In this document: piece after piece, positions 37,097 to 45,879 of the stretch
Layout: every line of letters begins with the position of its first letter
Numbering within the stretch: position 1 is the first letter of the stretch
NCBI RefSeq assembly: GCF_000390185.1
Contig: NZ_AQHR01000059.1
Location: 62,001 to 126,000, forward strand
DNA length: 64,000 bases
Source of the DNA: Lunatimonas lonarensis
GTDB lineage: Bacteria > Bacteroidota > Bacteroidia > Cytophagales > Cyclobacteriaceae
Direction: 5' to 3'
Made by a program: the position numbers and the translations under genes
Notes under the pieces: model-generated
The model's database searches: none
Told to the model about the DNA's origin: nothing
What the model saw: only the letters and a program-made list of their open reading frames with translations

Positions 37097-38173
37097 ATGC
37101 TTGACAAATTAGAAGCCATCAAAGATAGGTTTGAGGAGGTGGGCCAACTGATTATCCAGCCGGATGCCATGTCCGATATGGGTAAGTACACCAAGCTCAC
37201 CAAGGAGTACAAAGACCTTGAAAAGGTGGTGGAAGTTTATAGGGAATACAAACTGGTTCTTGAAAACTTACAAAGTACCAGGGCCATACTCGATAAGGAA
37301 AAAGATCCTGACTTCCGGGAGATGGCCAAGCAGGAGTTGGACGAGCTGAGGGAAAAGCAGGAAACCATGGAATCAGATTTACGCGCCATGTTGATCCCCA
37401 AGGATCCCAACGACAGTAAAGACTGTATATTGGAAATCCGCTCCGGTACCGGAGGTGACGAAGCGGCCATTTTTGCGGGCGATCTATTCCGCATGTACCA
37501 ACGCTTCTGCGAAAAGCAGAACTGGAACCTCACGGTGCTGGACTTGACCTTTGGCACCGCCGGCGGATACAAAGAGATTATCAGTACCGTATCAGGTGCC
37601 GATGTGTATGGCATGTTGAAATACGAATCAGGAGTGCACCGGGTGCAGCGGGTACCTGCTACCGAAACCCAGGGCAGGGTTCACACTTCCGCTGCAACCG
37701 TAGCAGTACTGCCCGAAATGGAGGAAGTGGACGTACAATTGGATATGAACGATATCCGCAAAGACACCTATTGTTCCTCCGGCCCAGGAGGTCAATCGGT
37801 AAACACCACGTATTCCGCGGTACGTCTTACCCACACGCCCACTGGCATAGTAGTCACCTGCCAGGACCAGAAGTCCCAGATCAAAAACTTTGAAAAAGCA
37901 CTCAAAGTACTTCGAAGCCGTATATACGAAATAGAATTGGCCAAACACAACGAGGCAGTAGGTGCGCAGCGAAAATCCATGGTAGGAAGCGGAGACCGTT
38001 CGGACAAGATCAGAACCTACAATTACCCCCAAAGTCGCGTTACCGACCACCGCATCAACAAGACCGTTTATAACCTGCCTGATGTGATGGAGGGTAACAT
38101 TGAAGAATTTATTCAGGCGCTGCGTTTTGCGGAAAACGCCGAGAAAATGAAATCCGGTGGTATGGATGACTAA
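37097..38173 (+). CDS. prfA: Peptide chain release factor 1
   Basis: A 358-residue class I release factor that reads UAA and UAG. The GGQ motif is in SSGPGGQSVNTTYSAVRL (about residue 230). Tripeptide anticodon-type recognition in domain 2 and the C-terminal KIRTYNYPQSRVTDHRI segment are family features typical of RF1 rather than RF2. Length and start (MLDKLEAIKDRFEEV) are standard. The ABC-F ATPase gene follows after 78 bases. Confidence 0.97.
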   Translation: MLDKLEAIKDRFEEVGQLIIQPDAMSDMGKYTKLTKEYKDLEKVVEVYREYKLVLENLQSTRAILDKEKDPDFREMAKQELDELREKQETMESDLRAMLIPKDPNDSKDCILEIRSGTGGDEAAIFAGDLFRMYQRFCEKQNWNLTVLDLTFGTAGGYKEIISTVSGADVYGMLKYESGVHRVQRVPATETQGRVHTSAATVAVLPEMEEVDVQLDMNDIRKDTYCSSGPGGQSVNTTYSAVRLTHTPTGIVVTCQDQKSQIKNFEKALKVLRSRIYEIELAKHNEAVGAQRKSMVGSGDRSDKIRTYNYPQSRVTDHRINKTVYNLPDVMEGNIEEFIQALRFAENAEKMKSGGMDD

Positions 38174-38208
38174 ACCATTCGGTTTCCGGCAATCTTCTGT
38201 TACCCTAC

Positions 38209-38241
38209 TTGAATCGTTTCCGCATCCCTTTGCTAATTTTA
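38209..38241 (+). promoter_or_regulatory. Possible promoter of the ABC-F gene
   Basis: TTG at 38209-38211 and TAATTTTA at 38234-38241 (seven of eight matches to TAnnTTTG) are 22 bases apart and end 10 bases before the ABC-F ATG. Spacing is right for a Bacteroidota promoter, but the last base differs and the leader would be very short. Confidence 0.35.
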
Positions 38242-38251
38242 TCCCATTCGC

Positions 38252-39889
38252 ATGATTTCAGTTGACAATATTTCCGTTTTGCATGGTGGCAGGGCACTCT
38301 TCAGCGATGTGTCTTTCTCCATCAACGAAAACGACAAAATAGCCCTTATGGGCAAAAATGGTGCAGGCAAATCAACGATGCTAAAGATTATCGCCGGCCA
38401 GACAAAGCCTTCCAAGGGAGGAGTATCCGCTCCAAAAGATGCAGTAATTGCCTACCTGCCGCAGCACCTGCTTACCTCCGACGACTGTTCCGTAGCAGAG
38501 GAAACCGCCAAAGCTTTCGCCTATTACCTTGGTATGAAAGAGGAGATAGATCGGCTGAACGATGAACTGGGTGTCCGAACGGATTATGACTCGGAAGATT
38601 ACTACAAGATCATCGAAAAAGTATCCGAACTAAGTGAGAAGTTTTACGCCATCGAGGAGATCAACTACGAGGCAGAGGTAGAAAAAGTCCTTATGGGGTT
38701 GGGGTTTATGCGCTCCGATCTGACCCGACCCACTTCCGAGTTCTCGGGAGGCTGGCGGATGCGGATTGAACTGGCCAAAATTCTCTTGCAAAAGCCAGAT
38801 CTGATCCTGCTGGACGAGCCCACCAACCACCTGGACATAGAATCCATCCAATGGCTGGAGGATTTTCTGACCGAAAAAGCCAAAGCCGTTGTGGTCATTT
38901 CCCACGACCGTGCCTTTGTGGACAATATTACCAACCGTACCATCGAGGTGACGATGGGTAGGATCTACGATTATCGGGCCAAGTACAGCCACTACCTCGA
39001 ACTCCGCAAAGAGCGTAGGGAACAGCAACAAAAACACTACGAGGAGCAACAGAAGATGATTGCCGAAACCCAGCAATTTATCGAGCGTTTTAAAGGGACC
39101 TATTCCAAGACCCTTCAGGTACAATCCCGTGTGAAGATGCTGGAAAAACTGGAGATTGTGGAGGTGGATGAGGTTGATAATTCGGCACTGAGATTGCGCT
39201 TTCCGCCGTCTCCCCGCTCTGGAAAATATCCAGTGGTTGTGGAGGACATGTCAAAGGCTTATGGAGATCATATCGTTTTCAAGAATGCGTCTATGACCAT
39301 TGAAAGGGGACAGAAAGTCGCATTTGTCGGAAAAAACGGGGAAGGAAAATCGACCATGGTAAAGGCTATTATGGGCGAAATAGACTTTGACGGAAAATGT
39401 GAGCTTGCCCAGAACACGCAGATCGGTTATTTCGCGCAAAACCAAGCCTCATTGCTGGACGAAAGCCAGACCATTTTTGATACCATCGATCAGATTGCGG
39501 TAGGGGAAATCAGAACAAAAATCAAGGACATGTTGGGTGCCTTTATGTTTGGCGGGGAAGAGTCGGCCAAGAAGGTCAAAGTATTGTCCGGAGGAGAAAA
39601 AACCCGCCTTGCCATGATGAAGCTGCTGTTGGAACCGGTAAATCTGCTTATTCTGGATGAACCTACCAACCATTTGGATATGAAAACAAAAGACATCATC
39701 AAAGACGCCCTGAAGGCCTTTGATGGTACGCTGATCGTCGTTTCCCACGACAGGGACTTCCTGGACGGCTTGGTAACAAAGGTGTTTGAATTTGGCAACA
39801 AGCGGGTTCGTGAGCACTTTGAGGACATCAACGGTTTTCTTCGGAACAAGAAGTTGGAAAACCTTCGGGAAGTAGAGCGAAAACAATAA
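38252..39889 (+). CDS. ABC-F family ATPase
   Basis: A 545-residue soluble protein with two ABC domains and no membrane domain. Domain 1 has Walker A GKNGAGKST (about residue 36), signature SGGW and Walker B LILLDEPTNHLD. Domain 2 has GKNGEGKST (about 365), LSGGEKTR and LLILDEPTNHLD. The charged linker between them (about 245-300, rich in Lys, Glu and Gln) is the P-site tRNA interaction motif of ABC-F proteins. Members act on the ribosome as translation factors, some giving antibiotic resistance. Its position after prfA fits a translation role. It looks most like the EttA/YbiT-type housekeeping group; exact subgroup not determined. Confidence 0.93.
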   Translation: MISVDNISVLHGGRALFSDVSFSINENDKIALMGKNGAGKSTMLKIIAGQTKPSKGGVSAPKDAVIAYLPQHLLTSDDCSVAEETAKAFAYYLGMKEEIDRLNDELGVRTDYDSEDYYKIIEKVSELSEKFYAIEEINYEAEVEKVLMGLGFMRSDLTRPTSEFSGGWRMRIELAKILLQKPDLILLDEPTNHLDIESIQWLEDFLTEKAKAVVVISHDRAFVDNITNRTIEVTMGRIYDYRAKYSHYLELRKERREQQQKHYEEQQKMIAETQQFIERFKGTYSKTLQVQSRVKMLEKLEIVEVDEVDNSALRLRFPPSPRSGKYPVVVEDMSKAYGDHIVFKNASMTIERGQKVAFVGKNGEGKSTMVKAIMGEIDFDGKCELAQNTQIGYFAQNQASLLDESQTIFDTIDQIAVGEIRTKIKDMLGAFMFGGEESAKKVKVLSGGEKTRLAMMKLLLEPVNLLILDEPTNHLDMKTKDIIKDALKAFDGTLIVVSHDRDFLDGLVTKVFEFGNKRVREHFEDINGFLRNKKLENLREVERKQ

Positions 39890-39978
39890 AGGCAGACAAC
39901 TGTTAGAAGATCAACAATGAATGCCCTTAATCTGGTACGAGGGTTCAGGCATTTAATAGTAACCAAGGAGAAAAACGT

Positions 39979-40434
39979 ATGGAAGAAGTTCTAAAAAATT
40001 GGGAGCGGGCAAAAGCGTATACAAAGGAGTATCTTGACGCGATGCCGGAAGACAGTTATCTTTTGAAGCCTACGCCGCTGTGCCGTTCCTTTGCCGATCA
40101 GATGCTTCACTTGGCAGACGGCAATTTTTCCTTTGCCGCGCTGGCAGCTGACGTATCCTGCCCAGTGGCGTTTGGTGAGTGCGAACAGGGCAAAGATAAA
40201 TCAAAGGCCAACGTCACCAAATGGGTCATGGAAAGCTACGATTTTGTGATCGAACAACTCAACGGATTGAGCGATGACGATTTTACGGCTGTTACCACGC
40301 TATTTGGCAGGTATAAAATGAGCAGGAGGGCGGTATTTGATTCCCTATATGAACACCAAACCCATCACCGCGGCCAAGCGACCGTTTACCTTCGCTTGGC
40401 GGGAATCGTACCACCCGGTCAAAAGTTATTTTAA
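39979..40434 (+). CDS. DinB-family metal-binding protein
   Basis: A 151-residue four-helix DinB/YfiT-like protein. The candidate metal ligands are His in DQMLHLADGN (about residue 43) and two in EHQTHHRGQATVYLRL (about 128-132), the conserved triad pattern. Family members include thiol-dependent transferases and bacillithiol S-transferases; the substrate here is unknown. It ends IVPPGQKLF, typical for the family. A second, more distant DinB protein lies at 43386-43829. Confidence 0.9.
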   Translation: MEEVLKNWERAKAYTKEYLDAMPEDSYLLKPTPLCRSFADQMLHLADGNFSFAALAADVSCPVAFGECEQGKDKSKANVTKWVMESYDFVIEQLNGLSDDDFTAVTTLFGRYKMSRRAVFDSLYEHQTHHRGQATVYLRLAGIVPPGQKLF

Positions 40435-40692
40435 AAGTATATTTTCCTCCCTGCCTGGAAGGAAAGAGTCCACCATTCCTGTAAAACCACAGATGCCCCC
40501 TTTGGGATCCCAACCTGTGAAAATCATACGAATATTGGGCTCGGAATGTACTAGTCGGAGCTTTCTTAACCTAGTTGAAAGAGCTTTTGGTTGCAGAGGT
40601 GCAGAATATTCCCCGATGACGAAAAACTCCTTGGAAGCAAATAACTTGTAGTCGTACCTTTTGACCGAATCTAACCAAAGCTCAACTTCCAA
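40426..40692 (-). CDS. Doubtful small ORF filling the DinB-TonB gap
   Basis: An 88-residue frame occupies nearly the whole gap and ends 9 bases inside the DinB gene on the other strand. Its residues are protein-like (several Trp, Tyr and Phe, no low complexity), but the only start is a TTG and the start lies back to back with the TonB receptor ATG. I recognise no family. It could be a small protein, the remnant of a larger gene, or chance. Listed because nothing else explains these 258 bases. Confidence 0.3.
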   Translation of the reverse strand: MEVELWLDSVKRYDYKLFASKEFFVIGEYSAPLQPKALSTRLRKLRLVHSEPNIRMIFTGWDPKGGICGFTGMVDSFLPGREENILLK

Positions 40693-43170
40693 ATGTTCTC
40701 TTTAGTAAACACCGATGCCCTTAGGCAGGTAGTACCCTTTTTGTTATTTTTATTTTTGGCTATTCCGGGCTATTCCCAACAGAACAGGCAGCTTTCGGGA
40801 AAAGTCATAGACACCGATACCCAGGAGGGATTGGAATATGCTTCGGTGGCGGTATATTCTCCCTCAGATTCAAGTTTGGTCGCCGGAGGAGTTACTGATA
40901 GTATGGGTTCTTTCTCCCTAGAAGTAAACCCCGGTACCTATTTTGTTCGCCTGCGATTCATCGGCTATAAAGAGCGGGTATTGAATGGTGTTCAGGTAGG
41001 TCAAGCTGGGGCTTCCCTTGGCACCCTTTCGTTGGATTTGGGGGAAGAATCCCTCGGAGAAGTGGTCGTAGCCGCTGATAAGCTCGCCGTAAGACATCAG
41101 ATCGACCGGCAAGTATATGGAACCTCCGACTTTCAAGCAGCTGTGGGTGGGACAGCTACCGATCTGCTGAGAAACCTTCCGGCGATGTCGGTGAATGCCG
41201 AAGGAGAGATTTCCTTTCGGGGGACATCCGGCTTCGTGATCCTGATAGATGGCAAGCCAATACAGGCTGATGCAGCCGGCCTTTTGAACCAGTTGCCGGC
41301 AAATGCCATCGAAGACATAGAAGTGATTACCTCTCCTTCTGCCCGTTTTGACCCGGAAGGCAAGGCAGGAATCATCAACATTGTCACCAAAAAAGGCGCT
41401 ACCGATGGGACCTATCTACTCGTCAATGTGCTCGGCGGGGCGCCTAGCCTTGATCTGCATGGTAACGAGCGGTCTCCGCAACGGTATGGTGGGGACTTTA
41501 CCCTAAGCATGAAAAAAAACAAATGGGATATTTCGGTAGGCGCGGATTACAACAGGAACGACGTGGCCGGCTACAGGGACGGACAGGTAGAGACCTACCT
41601 AGATAATACCGTCACCTCGTTCCCATCTGTCGGAGAGAGAAGTTACCGAAAGGAGAATTACTCCGGCAGGGCGTTAGTGGGCTACACCATCAACCCCCAA
41701 CATGCCATCAATGCTTCTGCCTATGGAGGAACGCGGGTGGAAACCCGCTACGCAGATATTTCGTACTCACAGACCCGTACCCGGGTAGGAGAAGAGACAC
41801 CCTTTGATGCCCTCAATTATTTTAATATGAACGAACGGGAGCGCCGCAGCCAGTTTTTTGTGGGAAGCTTGGATTATACCGCTGTGTTTGCCAACAAATC
41901 ATCCCTGAGCGTCTCCGGTCTTTACGAGTATACCAACCTGACCGGTCCGACACGTAACCTCAACCTAAATCCCCTAAATTACGCGGATACGCTGGACTAC
42001 TTGGCGATGGACGAACTGAATCCGCTGAATGGAACGCGAATCAACGTAGATTATACGTTGCCACTCAGCGCATCATCCGCGTTAAGCACGGGCTATCAAT
42101 ACCGTCACCTTAGGCATGTCGGTGAGTTTGCCTTTCGGCAGAAGATTTTGGGAACCGGAGAGTTTGAGGAAATGCCGGAATTTGGCAGTGATATAGATTT
42201 GTTTCGTACCATCCATGCGGTATACGGCGAATACCAGTATAGGTCCGAAGACCTTTCAGTCACAGCGGGTCTAAGGGTAGAGGATACCGACAGGCGATTG
42301 GATGATTATGGGCAGCAGCAAAGCTACGACCTCCAGTTGCTCAATCTATTTCCCAGTCTCAGTATCAACTACGACACAGAAAAGGGCATTACCTGGAAAG
42401 GAAGCTACAGCCGTAGAATCGAGCGCACCACCACTTCTATGATGAATCCTTTCCTATCCCGAAGGCACTCCGAGGTATTGGAGGTGGGCGATCCCGAACT
42501 GCTGCCCGAATTGGTCGACGCCGTGGAGGTAGGTCTGGTGAAGAACTTCGAACGCCACTCGGTGTTTGCCAATGCCTATTACCGGCGGGTGCGGGATGCC
42601 ATCAACCGGGTAAATACGGTCTACAACGACTCCATTTTGCTTCGCGTCTATACGAATGCCGGCGTATCCCAAGTATACGGTGCGGAGGCCGGAGCAGATT
42701 TAGAACCTACCGATAACTGGAAAGTATACGTAGGTGGTACGCTGTATTATTTTGATCTTCAGGGAGCGGCAGTCGGTCAGCAGGTACGCCGAAACAGTTG
42801 GAACTATTCTTTCAACGTGAATAGCAGCTGGAATTTGGGCAAGGATTGGAACTTGGTCTTTAACCTGAATTACCTTTCCCGCATCATTACGGTACAAGGC
42901 GAAGACAGCCGGTTTTTCTCTCCCAACACAACCCTCAAAAAATCCTTGCTGGGCAAACGCCTGGATCTCGCTTTGCAATGGCGCAATATGGGCATGGGCG
43001 TTTTGGATTCTAACCGACAGCGTATCAGCGGAAGTGGGGAGGGGTTTTTCACATCTACCCACTACATATACGAACGAGACGTTATTTTACTTACTGCGTC
43101 GTACCGAATCAATCAGTTAAGCAAAAAGCTTAACTTTACAAAGAGTGAGTTTGGGGATAGGGAGTTTTGA
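40693..43170 (+). CDS. TonB-dependent receptor-like outer-membrane protein (outer membrane beta-barrel family), second paralogue
   Basis: An 825-residue OM receptor closely parallel in layout to the one at 27910. It has a signal peptide (end YSQQN, about residue 29), a regulatory-like domain (LSGKVIDTDTQEGLEYASVAVY), a plug with LGEVVVAADKLAVRH, ATDLLRNLPAMSVNAEGE, ILIDGKPIQ and EVITSPSARFDPEGKAGIINIVTKK, then a barrel. The same NPSARYEAEG/SPSARFDPEG plug signature shows the two are paralogues. No SusD-like gene is adjacent. Ligand unknown. Confidence 0.9.
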   Translation: MFSLVNTDALRQVVPFLLFLFLAIPGYSQQNRQLSGKVIDTDTQEGLEYASVAVYSPSDSSLVAGGVTDSMGSFSLEVNPGTYFVRLRFIGYKERVLNGVQVGQAGASLGTLSLDLGEESLGEVVVAADKLAVRHQIDRQVYGTSDFQAAVGGTATDLLRNLPAMSVNAEGEISFRGTSGFVILIDGKPIQADAAGLLNQLPANAIEDIEVITSPSARFDPEGKAGIINIVTKKGATDGTYLLVNVLGGAPSLDLHGNERSPQRYGGDFTLSMKKNKWDISVGADYNRNDVAGYRDGQVETYLDNTVTSFPSVGERSYRKENYSGRALVGYTINPQHAINASAYGGTRVETRYADISYSQTRTRVGEETPFDALNYFNMNERERRSQFFVGSLDYTAVFANKSSLSVSGLYEYTNLTGPTRNLNLNPLNYADTLDYLAMDELNPLNGTRINVDYTLPLSASSALSTGYQYRHLRHVGEFAFRQKILGTGEFEEMPEFGSDIDLFRTIHAVYGEYQYRSEDLSVTAGLRVEDTDRRLDDYGQQQSYDLQLLNLFPSLSINYDTEKGITWKGSYSRRIERTTTSMMNPFLSRRHSEVLEVGDPELLPELVDAVEVGLVKNFERHSVFANAYYRRVRDAINRVNTVYNDSILLRVYTNAGVSQVYGAEAGADLEPTDNWKVYVGGTLYYFDLQGAAVGQQVRRNSWNYSFNVNSSWNLGKDWNLVFNLNYLSRIITVQGEDSRFFSPNTTLKKSLLGKRLDLALQWRNMGMGVLDSNRQRISGSGEGFFTSTHYIYERDVILLTASYRINQLSKKLNFTKSEFGDREF

Positions 43171-43385
43171 TTTCTGGGGAATCTTTTGGTCTGATATTCC
43201 ACACTACAACATACCTCTGTAGTAGATTCATCGCTGTTCAGGTCTGCGTATAACCTTTCAGACTTTGGAACTTTTAAGACATCTGTATTTAGCACAGTTG
43301 CTTCCTCATTCATGCACTGTAGATGCCCTTCAGCCAAAAAGAACAGATCCAAAAATTCGTTGGTATTACCAATGAATGGATTCCA

Positions 43386-43829
43386 CTAGCCTCCAGTACC
43401 ATACTTTGCCGCCCATGCCAACTGCCCCGCATGATATGCCGTGTGAGTGATGATCCTTCCCAGTGCCTCTGCTTTGGTCTTTTCTCCGAACTCCTGTGTT
43501 TTTATGACACGGTTCCAATCGCTTTGATTTTCCAGCGCTTTTTCCAGCTGAATACCTGCTTCCTCCACAATAGCCATCAGAGATTCCAGCTCGGTCCATT
43601 CACCGGTGTCCCTTTGCGCTTTCAAGGTCTTGGCATCAACTTTTACCTCCACATTTCCAAACACATTTTTGGCAAAAAGCAACTCGACTTCTGCGATGTG
43701 CCGTATCAGGAACCCTACTGAATTTGGAGAATTACCCAGCTTTTTAGGTAAGTCTTCCGGTTTAATGAATTTCAGTTGATTGGTCATTCGGGTACGTCCT
43801 TCTTTCCAGAGTTCGATCAATGCTTTCAT
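43386..43829 (-). CDS. DinB-family protein (DUF1572/DUF664-like)
   Basis: A 147-residue DinB-fold protein. Ligand candidates are the His in GFLIRHIAEVELLFAK (about residue 44) and those in ITHTAYHAGQLAW (about 130-136), the usual three-histidine pattern. Likely a metal-dependent enzyme of unknown substrate. Convergent to the TonB receptor gene and divergent from the ars operon. Confidence 0.88.
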   Translation of the reverse strand: MKALIELWKEGRTRMTNQLKFIKPEDLPKKLGNSPNSVGFLIRHIAEVELLFAKNVFGNVEVKVDAKTLKAQRDTGEWTELESLMAIVEEAGIQLEKALENQSDWNRVIKTQEFGEKTKAEALGRIITHTAYHAGQLAWAAKYGTGG

Positions 43830-44248
43830 ATGATTATAATTGTTTTTTAGCGGTCACAACTTGTCTCGGTTTATCGCACTGCCCGCCTTTCCGGTAGGCA
43901 CGCTCGATTTCATTTGGTATTAGTAAATACGATAGCCTATCCATTAACTGATCAATTAAGCCGGTGACCCTTTTTTTCCGGGATAGATCAAATCTGCCTA
44001 CCCATCGGCGACCTGAGGTGTGCATACAATCGGACCCTGACGGTAATATACCACATTTATTTCGTGTCCACAATTTTTTCTAATTGATTAAATCTTTTGA
44101 AAACAACCATATTCATCGTAATATTGCGATAATATAATAGACCAATTCGGATTCAGCTAAAAGGAACCGGATCATGGCGAGGAAAAAACAAAACGGGACC
44201 ATAAACTGACTAAATGAATCGTCCATCTAATTTCTAACCGTCCCCAAA
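43830..44248. other. 419-base gap: ars control region
   Basis: No convincing gene. A 79-codon frame on the minus strand (43834-44073) has no family resemblance. The right half holds the palindromic operator at 44115-44130 and an AT-rich stretch (AATATAATAG) that could be part of the ars promoter. It also separates the divergent DinB gene from arsR. Confidence 0.6.
44115..44130. promoter_or_regulatory. Candidate ArsR operator (near-perfect 16-bp palindrome)
   Basis: ATCGTAATATTGCGAT differs from its reverse complement at only one symmetric pair of positions. It resembles the ATCG-n-CGAT inverted repeats bound by ArsR/SmtB repressors. It lies about 120 bases before the arsR start and overlaps an AT-rich region suitable for a promoter, so ArsR should repress the whole operon until it binds arsenite. 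Confidence 0.7.
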
Positions 44249-44578
44249 ATGGGTGTAACCAAATCTAACCTGTTTACAGAAAAACAAAACGAACTGGCAA
44301 AAGTCGCCAAGGTCTTTGCCCATCCTGCCCGTATCGCTATTCTCGAATACTTGATAAAGGCTAATTCATGCATTAACGGAGATCTGGTACAGGAACTTGG
44401 GTTGGCGCAGGCTACCATCTCCCAACACCTCCGCGAACTCAAGGAAATAGGCTTGATAAAAGGCAGTATAGAAGGCGTTTCTTTGAATTATTGTATTGAT
44501 GCTGTCCGTTGGGCAGAGGTACAAAATCTATTTCAGGAATTATTTGACGGCTTTCCAAAAATATCCGGCTGTTGCTAG
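44249..44578 (+). CDS. arsR: ArsR-family arsenic-responsive repressor
   Basis: A 109-residue winged-helix repressor: AHPARIAILEYLI (about residues 24-36), recognition helix LVQELGLAQATISQHLRELKEIGLIKG (about 47-70 in two parts), then the wing. The conserved motif ANSCING carries one cysteine (about 41), another is in NYCID, and the protein ends SGCC. Paired C-terminal cysteines can bind As(III) in some ArsR proteins (for example Acidithiobacillus ferrooxidans). First gene of the arsR-DUF6428-arsC-acr3 set; it probably binds the palindrome upstream. Confidence 0.93.
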   Translation: MGVTKSNLFTEKQNELAKVAKVFAHPARIAILEYLIKANSCINGDLVQELGLAQATISQHLRELKEIGLIKGSIEGVSLNYCIDAVRWAEVQNLFQELFDGFPKISGCC

Positions 44579-44620
44579 GACTTAGGGACACAACGTTTGA
44601 AAAAAAATAGATCTATAAAA

Positions 44621-45163
44621 ATGAAAACATCCGAGTTTATCAAAATCCTTCGCGAGAACCCAGATAAGGCACTCTTATTTGAATATCAACCTAATCAATT
44701 TGTGAGAACTGACTACCATATCACGGAAATCAAAAATGTCACCTTTGACACGGTGGATTGTGGGGGGATTCGCAACGAATGGTCTGAAGTACATGTGCAA
44801 TTATGGGAAAACCAAATCCCGGAACCTAATCACTTGTTGGATACAACCAAAGCACTTACCATTTTTGAGGTCGTCAATAAGGTAAGACAAACCTACCCAG
44901 AAGCTGAAATACGGTTTGAATATGGTAATTCACTATTCCCGACCGCCGTTCTTCCCGTGCACCAAATCAAAGACACCGGCAATACACTGATTGTTCAGCT
45001 GGTTCCCGACCAAACAACCTGCAAAGCAAAAGATCGCGCTACCACAGCCGAGGAGAAAGCTGCGGCATGTTGTGGGCCAGTTTCCAAAAAACCAAAAATC
45101 AGCCTATCCATGGCCTCACTCCAAGCTACCAATAGTTGTGAACCGGGTTCGGGCTGTTGTTGA
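44621..45163 (+). CDS. DUF6428 protein with cysteine-rich C-terminal tail
   Basis: A 180-residue protein that occurs in Bacteroidota ars operons. The first 130 residues form a compact alpha/beta domain (MKTSEFIKIL, then DYHITEIKNVTFDTVDCGG and NEWSEVHVQLWE). The remaining 50 are a flexible tail with Cys-Cys near residue 149, a Cys near 173 and a terminal GSGCC, like the end of ArsR next door. An As(III)-binding or carrier role is inference. The ATG at 44621 is preferred over a TTG eight codons before. It follows arsR by 42 bases. Confidence 0.83.
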   Translation: MKTSEFIKILRENPDKALLFEYQPNQFVRTDYHITEIKNVTFDTVDCGGIRNEWSEVHVQLWENQIPEPNHLLDTTKALTIFEVVNKVRQTYPEAEIRFEYGNSLFPTAVLPVHQIKDTGNTLIVQLVPDQTTCKAKDRATTAEEKAAACCGPVSKKPKISLSMASLQATNSCEPGSGCC

Positions 45164-45258
45164 ACTAACCATACGACACGAAATAGCAAACACAAGGGAC
45201 TAATAGCAAAGAAATTGGCAATCCCGATAATTTGGATACCATCTCAACTTATAGAACT

Positions 45259-45873
45259 ATGAGCCTATACCCACCCCTACAAGCGTACATCGAGCGAGCA
45301 CAGGCACTGCCGATTGGGGAAGAACGCAAAAGGATCCTTCAAGTGCTGATTGACTATGTACAGCAAAAAATCGATCAAGGCCAGGACATCAACCTGAATT
45401 TTATCTGCACGCACAATTCCCGAAGAAGCCAATTTTCCCAGCTATGGGGGAAGGTAGCAGCTACGTACCACGGCATAGATATGAACTCCTTTTCAGGAGG
45501 GGTGGAGGTAACTGCCTTCAATGAGCGGGCTGTGGCCTCCATCCGAAGATTTGGGTTCAAAGTCACGAAAAAAGGGGAAGCCAATCCAACCTATTTTGTA
45601 TTCTTTTCCGATGATGAAGATCCAATTGTCACATTCAGCAAAGTATTTGATGATGCAGCGAATGCGCCTACCGCTTTTGCCGCAGTGATGACCTGTTCCC
45701 ATGCAGATGAAAACTGCCCCTTCATTCCGGGGGCTGAGGCCAGGATTCCAGTCCGGTACGAAGACCCGAAAGCTTATGACGATACGGAACTGGAAGAAGA
45801 GAAATACGATGAACGATCACTGCAGATTGCTTCGGAAATGCTTTACGTTTTTTCACGTATTAAGAAGAAATAA
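45259..45873 (+). CDS. Low-molecular-weight phosphatase-like arsenate reductase
   Basis: A 204-residue protein of the LMW protein-tyrosine-phosphatase superfamily. The P-loop is CTHNSRR (C50 to R56, the CX5R motif), followed by SQLWGKVAA. A late segment VRYEDPKAY provides the Asp-Pro general acid, and MTCSHADENC (about 150) adds two cysteines that could serve as thiol relay, as in thioredoxin-linked ArsC. It should reduce arsenate to arsenite for the exporter encoded next (6 bases downstream). A phosphatase function cannot be excluded. The ATG at 45259 is used; a TTG lies nine codons earlier. Confidence 0.87.
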   Translation: MSLYPPLQAYIERAQALPIGEERKRILQVLIDYVQQKIDQGQDINLNFICTHNSRRSQFSQLWGKVAATYHGIDMNSFSGGVEVTAFNERAVASIRRFGFKVTKKGEANPTYFVFFSDDEDPIVTFSKVFDDAANAPTAFAAVMTCSHADENCPFIPGAEARIPVRYEDPKAYDDTELEEEKYDERSLQIASEMLYVFSRIKKK

Positions 45874-45879
45874 CAGAAC

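Noticed and set aside
43834-44073. 79-codon minus-strand frame upstream of arsR
   Set aside because: No recognisable family, placed in a control region that holds the operator and promoter, and no supporting start context.
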